Shown here: positions 25,617 through 26,266 of the stretch, piece by piece
How positions within the stretch are numbered: the stretch's first letter is position 1
Layout: each line of letters starts with the position of its first letter
NCBI GenBank assembly: GCA_964613055.1
Contig: CAZTGD010000027.1
Location: 1 to 26,266, forward strand
DNA length: 26,266 nt
Direction: 5' to 3'
Source of the DNA: JAXGMQ01 sp964613055
GTDB taxonomy: Bacteria > Caldisericota > Caldisericia > JAAYUI01
The notes under the pieces: generated by a model
What the model was told of the DNA's origin: nothing
Database searches by the model: none
Seen by the model: only the letters and a program-made list of their open reading frames with translations
Program-made: the position numbers and the translations under genes

Positions 25617-26026
25617 TGAATACTACCAAAATTCTACTTTATTTCTTGCTGATGGCTACTATAGGAGTGGCCATCGGCTTCTTTGTTGTATACTATAAGA
25701 AGAGAACAATAAGACGGTTTGCCAGTCATAATGTGGAACGATTGAAAACAATAGAACGTAGGTGGAATAGTCTGGGAGATGACCTGAAGCTTGTGCGTGA
25801 TCTAGGTGCTGATCTTGCAGATAGATTTGCAAATGCTACTCCACAAAGAATTGAAGAGATAAACAGCATTGCTAGGAAGTTTGAAAGCGCGTGGTTCAGA
25901 ACAAAAAATGAATCGAAAGTGTCACCTGGAACCAACATGATGGAGACGGTTACTACATATGAACTGGAAAAGCTTCTTGGCAAACTGGAAAGCAACCTTG
26001 CGTTGATTTTTGACCAAAAACAGTAA
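25616..26026 (+). CDS. Small membrane-anchored helical protein coupled to PspA
   Basis: 136 residues. One transmembrane helix at about 6-25 (LYFLLMATIGVAIGFFVVYY), then a basic KKRTIRR stop-transfer and a charged helical domain with no cysteines, predicted to lie in the cytoplasm. I recognise no named family. The ATG overlaps the pspA stop by one base. The architecture (single N-terminal helix plus cytoplasmic helices next to PspA) suggests a membrane anchor or sensor for PspA; that is inference. No clear terminator follows, only a weak GGTT/AACC hairpin near 26058. The remaining 240 bases to the window end show no gene. Confidence 0.75.
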   Translation: MNTTKILLYFLLMATIGVAIGFFVVYYKKRTIRRFASHNVERLKTIERRWNSLGDDLKLVRDLGADLADRFANATPQRIEEINSIARKFESAWFRTKNESKVSPGTNMMETVTTYELEKLLGKLESNLALIFDQKQ

Positions 26027-26266
26027 TTTCAATCTTCCAATAAAGGTTTATTGAGCAGGTTGCCCAACCAAATTAATATGATGGTATCAATTGTCCAGTT
26101 GGGTATTTGATGTTATGATGAATCACACTCTACATTAATATATAGACAATGAAGATTACTGATGAGATTGTATATATTGTAGCGATAACGAATCACCAAT
26201 TGTAATTCATTAGGGGCTAGACTACTTTAGAGGTCTGCTCCTCAACTCCAACAGGAGTGTATCATA

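Noticed and set aside
26151..26210. Short ATG frame near the window end (MKITDEIVYIV...)
   Set aside because: Only 19 codons, no ribosome site and no recognisable features.
1..26266. CRISPR arrays, tRNA or rRNA genes, insertion sequences
   Set aside because: Looked for because of the Cas10-like protein and the repeat, but no regularly spaced repeats, RNA-gene landmarks or transposase frames are visible.

Overview
This window comes from a bacterium with low-to-mid 40s GC by eye. It carries Shine-Dalgarno sites of the AAGGAGG/AAGGGGG type, sigma70-like -35/-10 boxes, lipoprotein signal peptides and many GTG/TTG starts. A ferredoxin-type 2-oxoacid oxidoreductase, a SCIFF-type radical SAM peptide system and a cupin phosphoglucose isomerase suggest an anaerobe, probably an uncultured lineage. 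I cannot place the phylum from sequence alone. At least two promoters appear to give leaderless transcripts.

Layout. (1) 1-7695, minus strand: two secreted proteins. The first is cut by the window edge. The second is a 1885-residue mosaic of NHL propeller, Ig-like domains, Omp28-like thioredoxin fold, cohesin-like domain and copper-amine-oxidase-N-like tail. Two tandem terminators follow it. (2) 7873-8491, minus: two overlapping cysteine-rich DUF3795 genes, the upstream one broken by an in-frame TAA. (3) 8578-9324, plus: a cupin-type glucose-6-phosphate isomerase with a leaderless promoter. (4) 9336-17297, minus: a tightly packed eight-gene operon. Its order is ethylbenzene-dehydrogenase-like heme lipoprotein, three oxidoreductase subunits (alpha, beta, gamma, no ferredoxin subunit), M20 peptidase, a degenerate peptidase-MA-like exported protein, a CPBP intramembrane protease, and an HD-domain protein resembling the N-terminal half of Cas10. 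(5) 17504-18766, plus: a PQQ-type beta-propeller lipoprotein, convergent with a KtrA-like RCK protein (18756-19412, minus). (6) 19488-20941, plus: a 52-residue cysteine-rich peptide and its radical SAM/SPASM maturase, a divergent SCIFF-type RiPP pair. (7) 20942-21289: intergenic, with a nested palindromic repeat. (8) 21290-24851, minus: a heterodimeric ABC exporter with one degenerate ATP site. (9) 24954-26026, plus: PspA/IM30 and a small membrane-anchored partner, divergent from the exporter.

The most interesting item is the SCIFF-like pair. The precursor is too short for ordinary gene calling. It matches the SCIFF core closely but has lost two of the six signature cysteines and gained one outside the core. 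Its maturase retains the radical SAM and SPASM cysteines, yet the homologous N-terminus extends upstream of any ordinary start codon.
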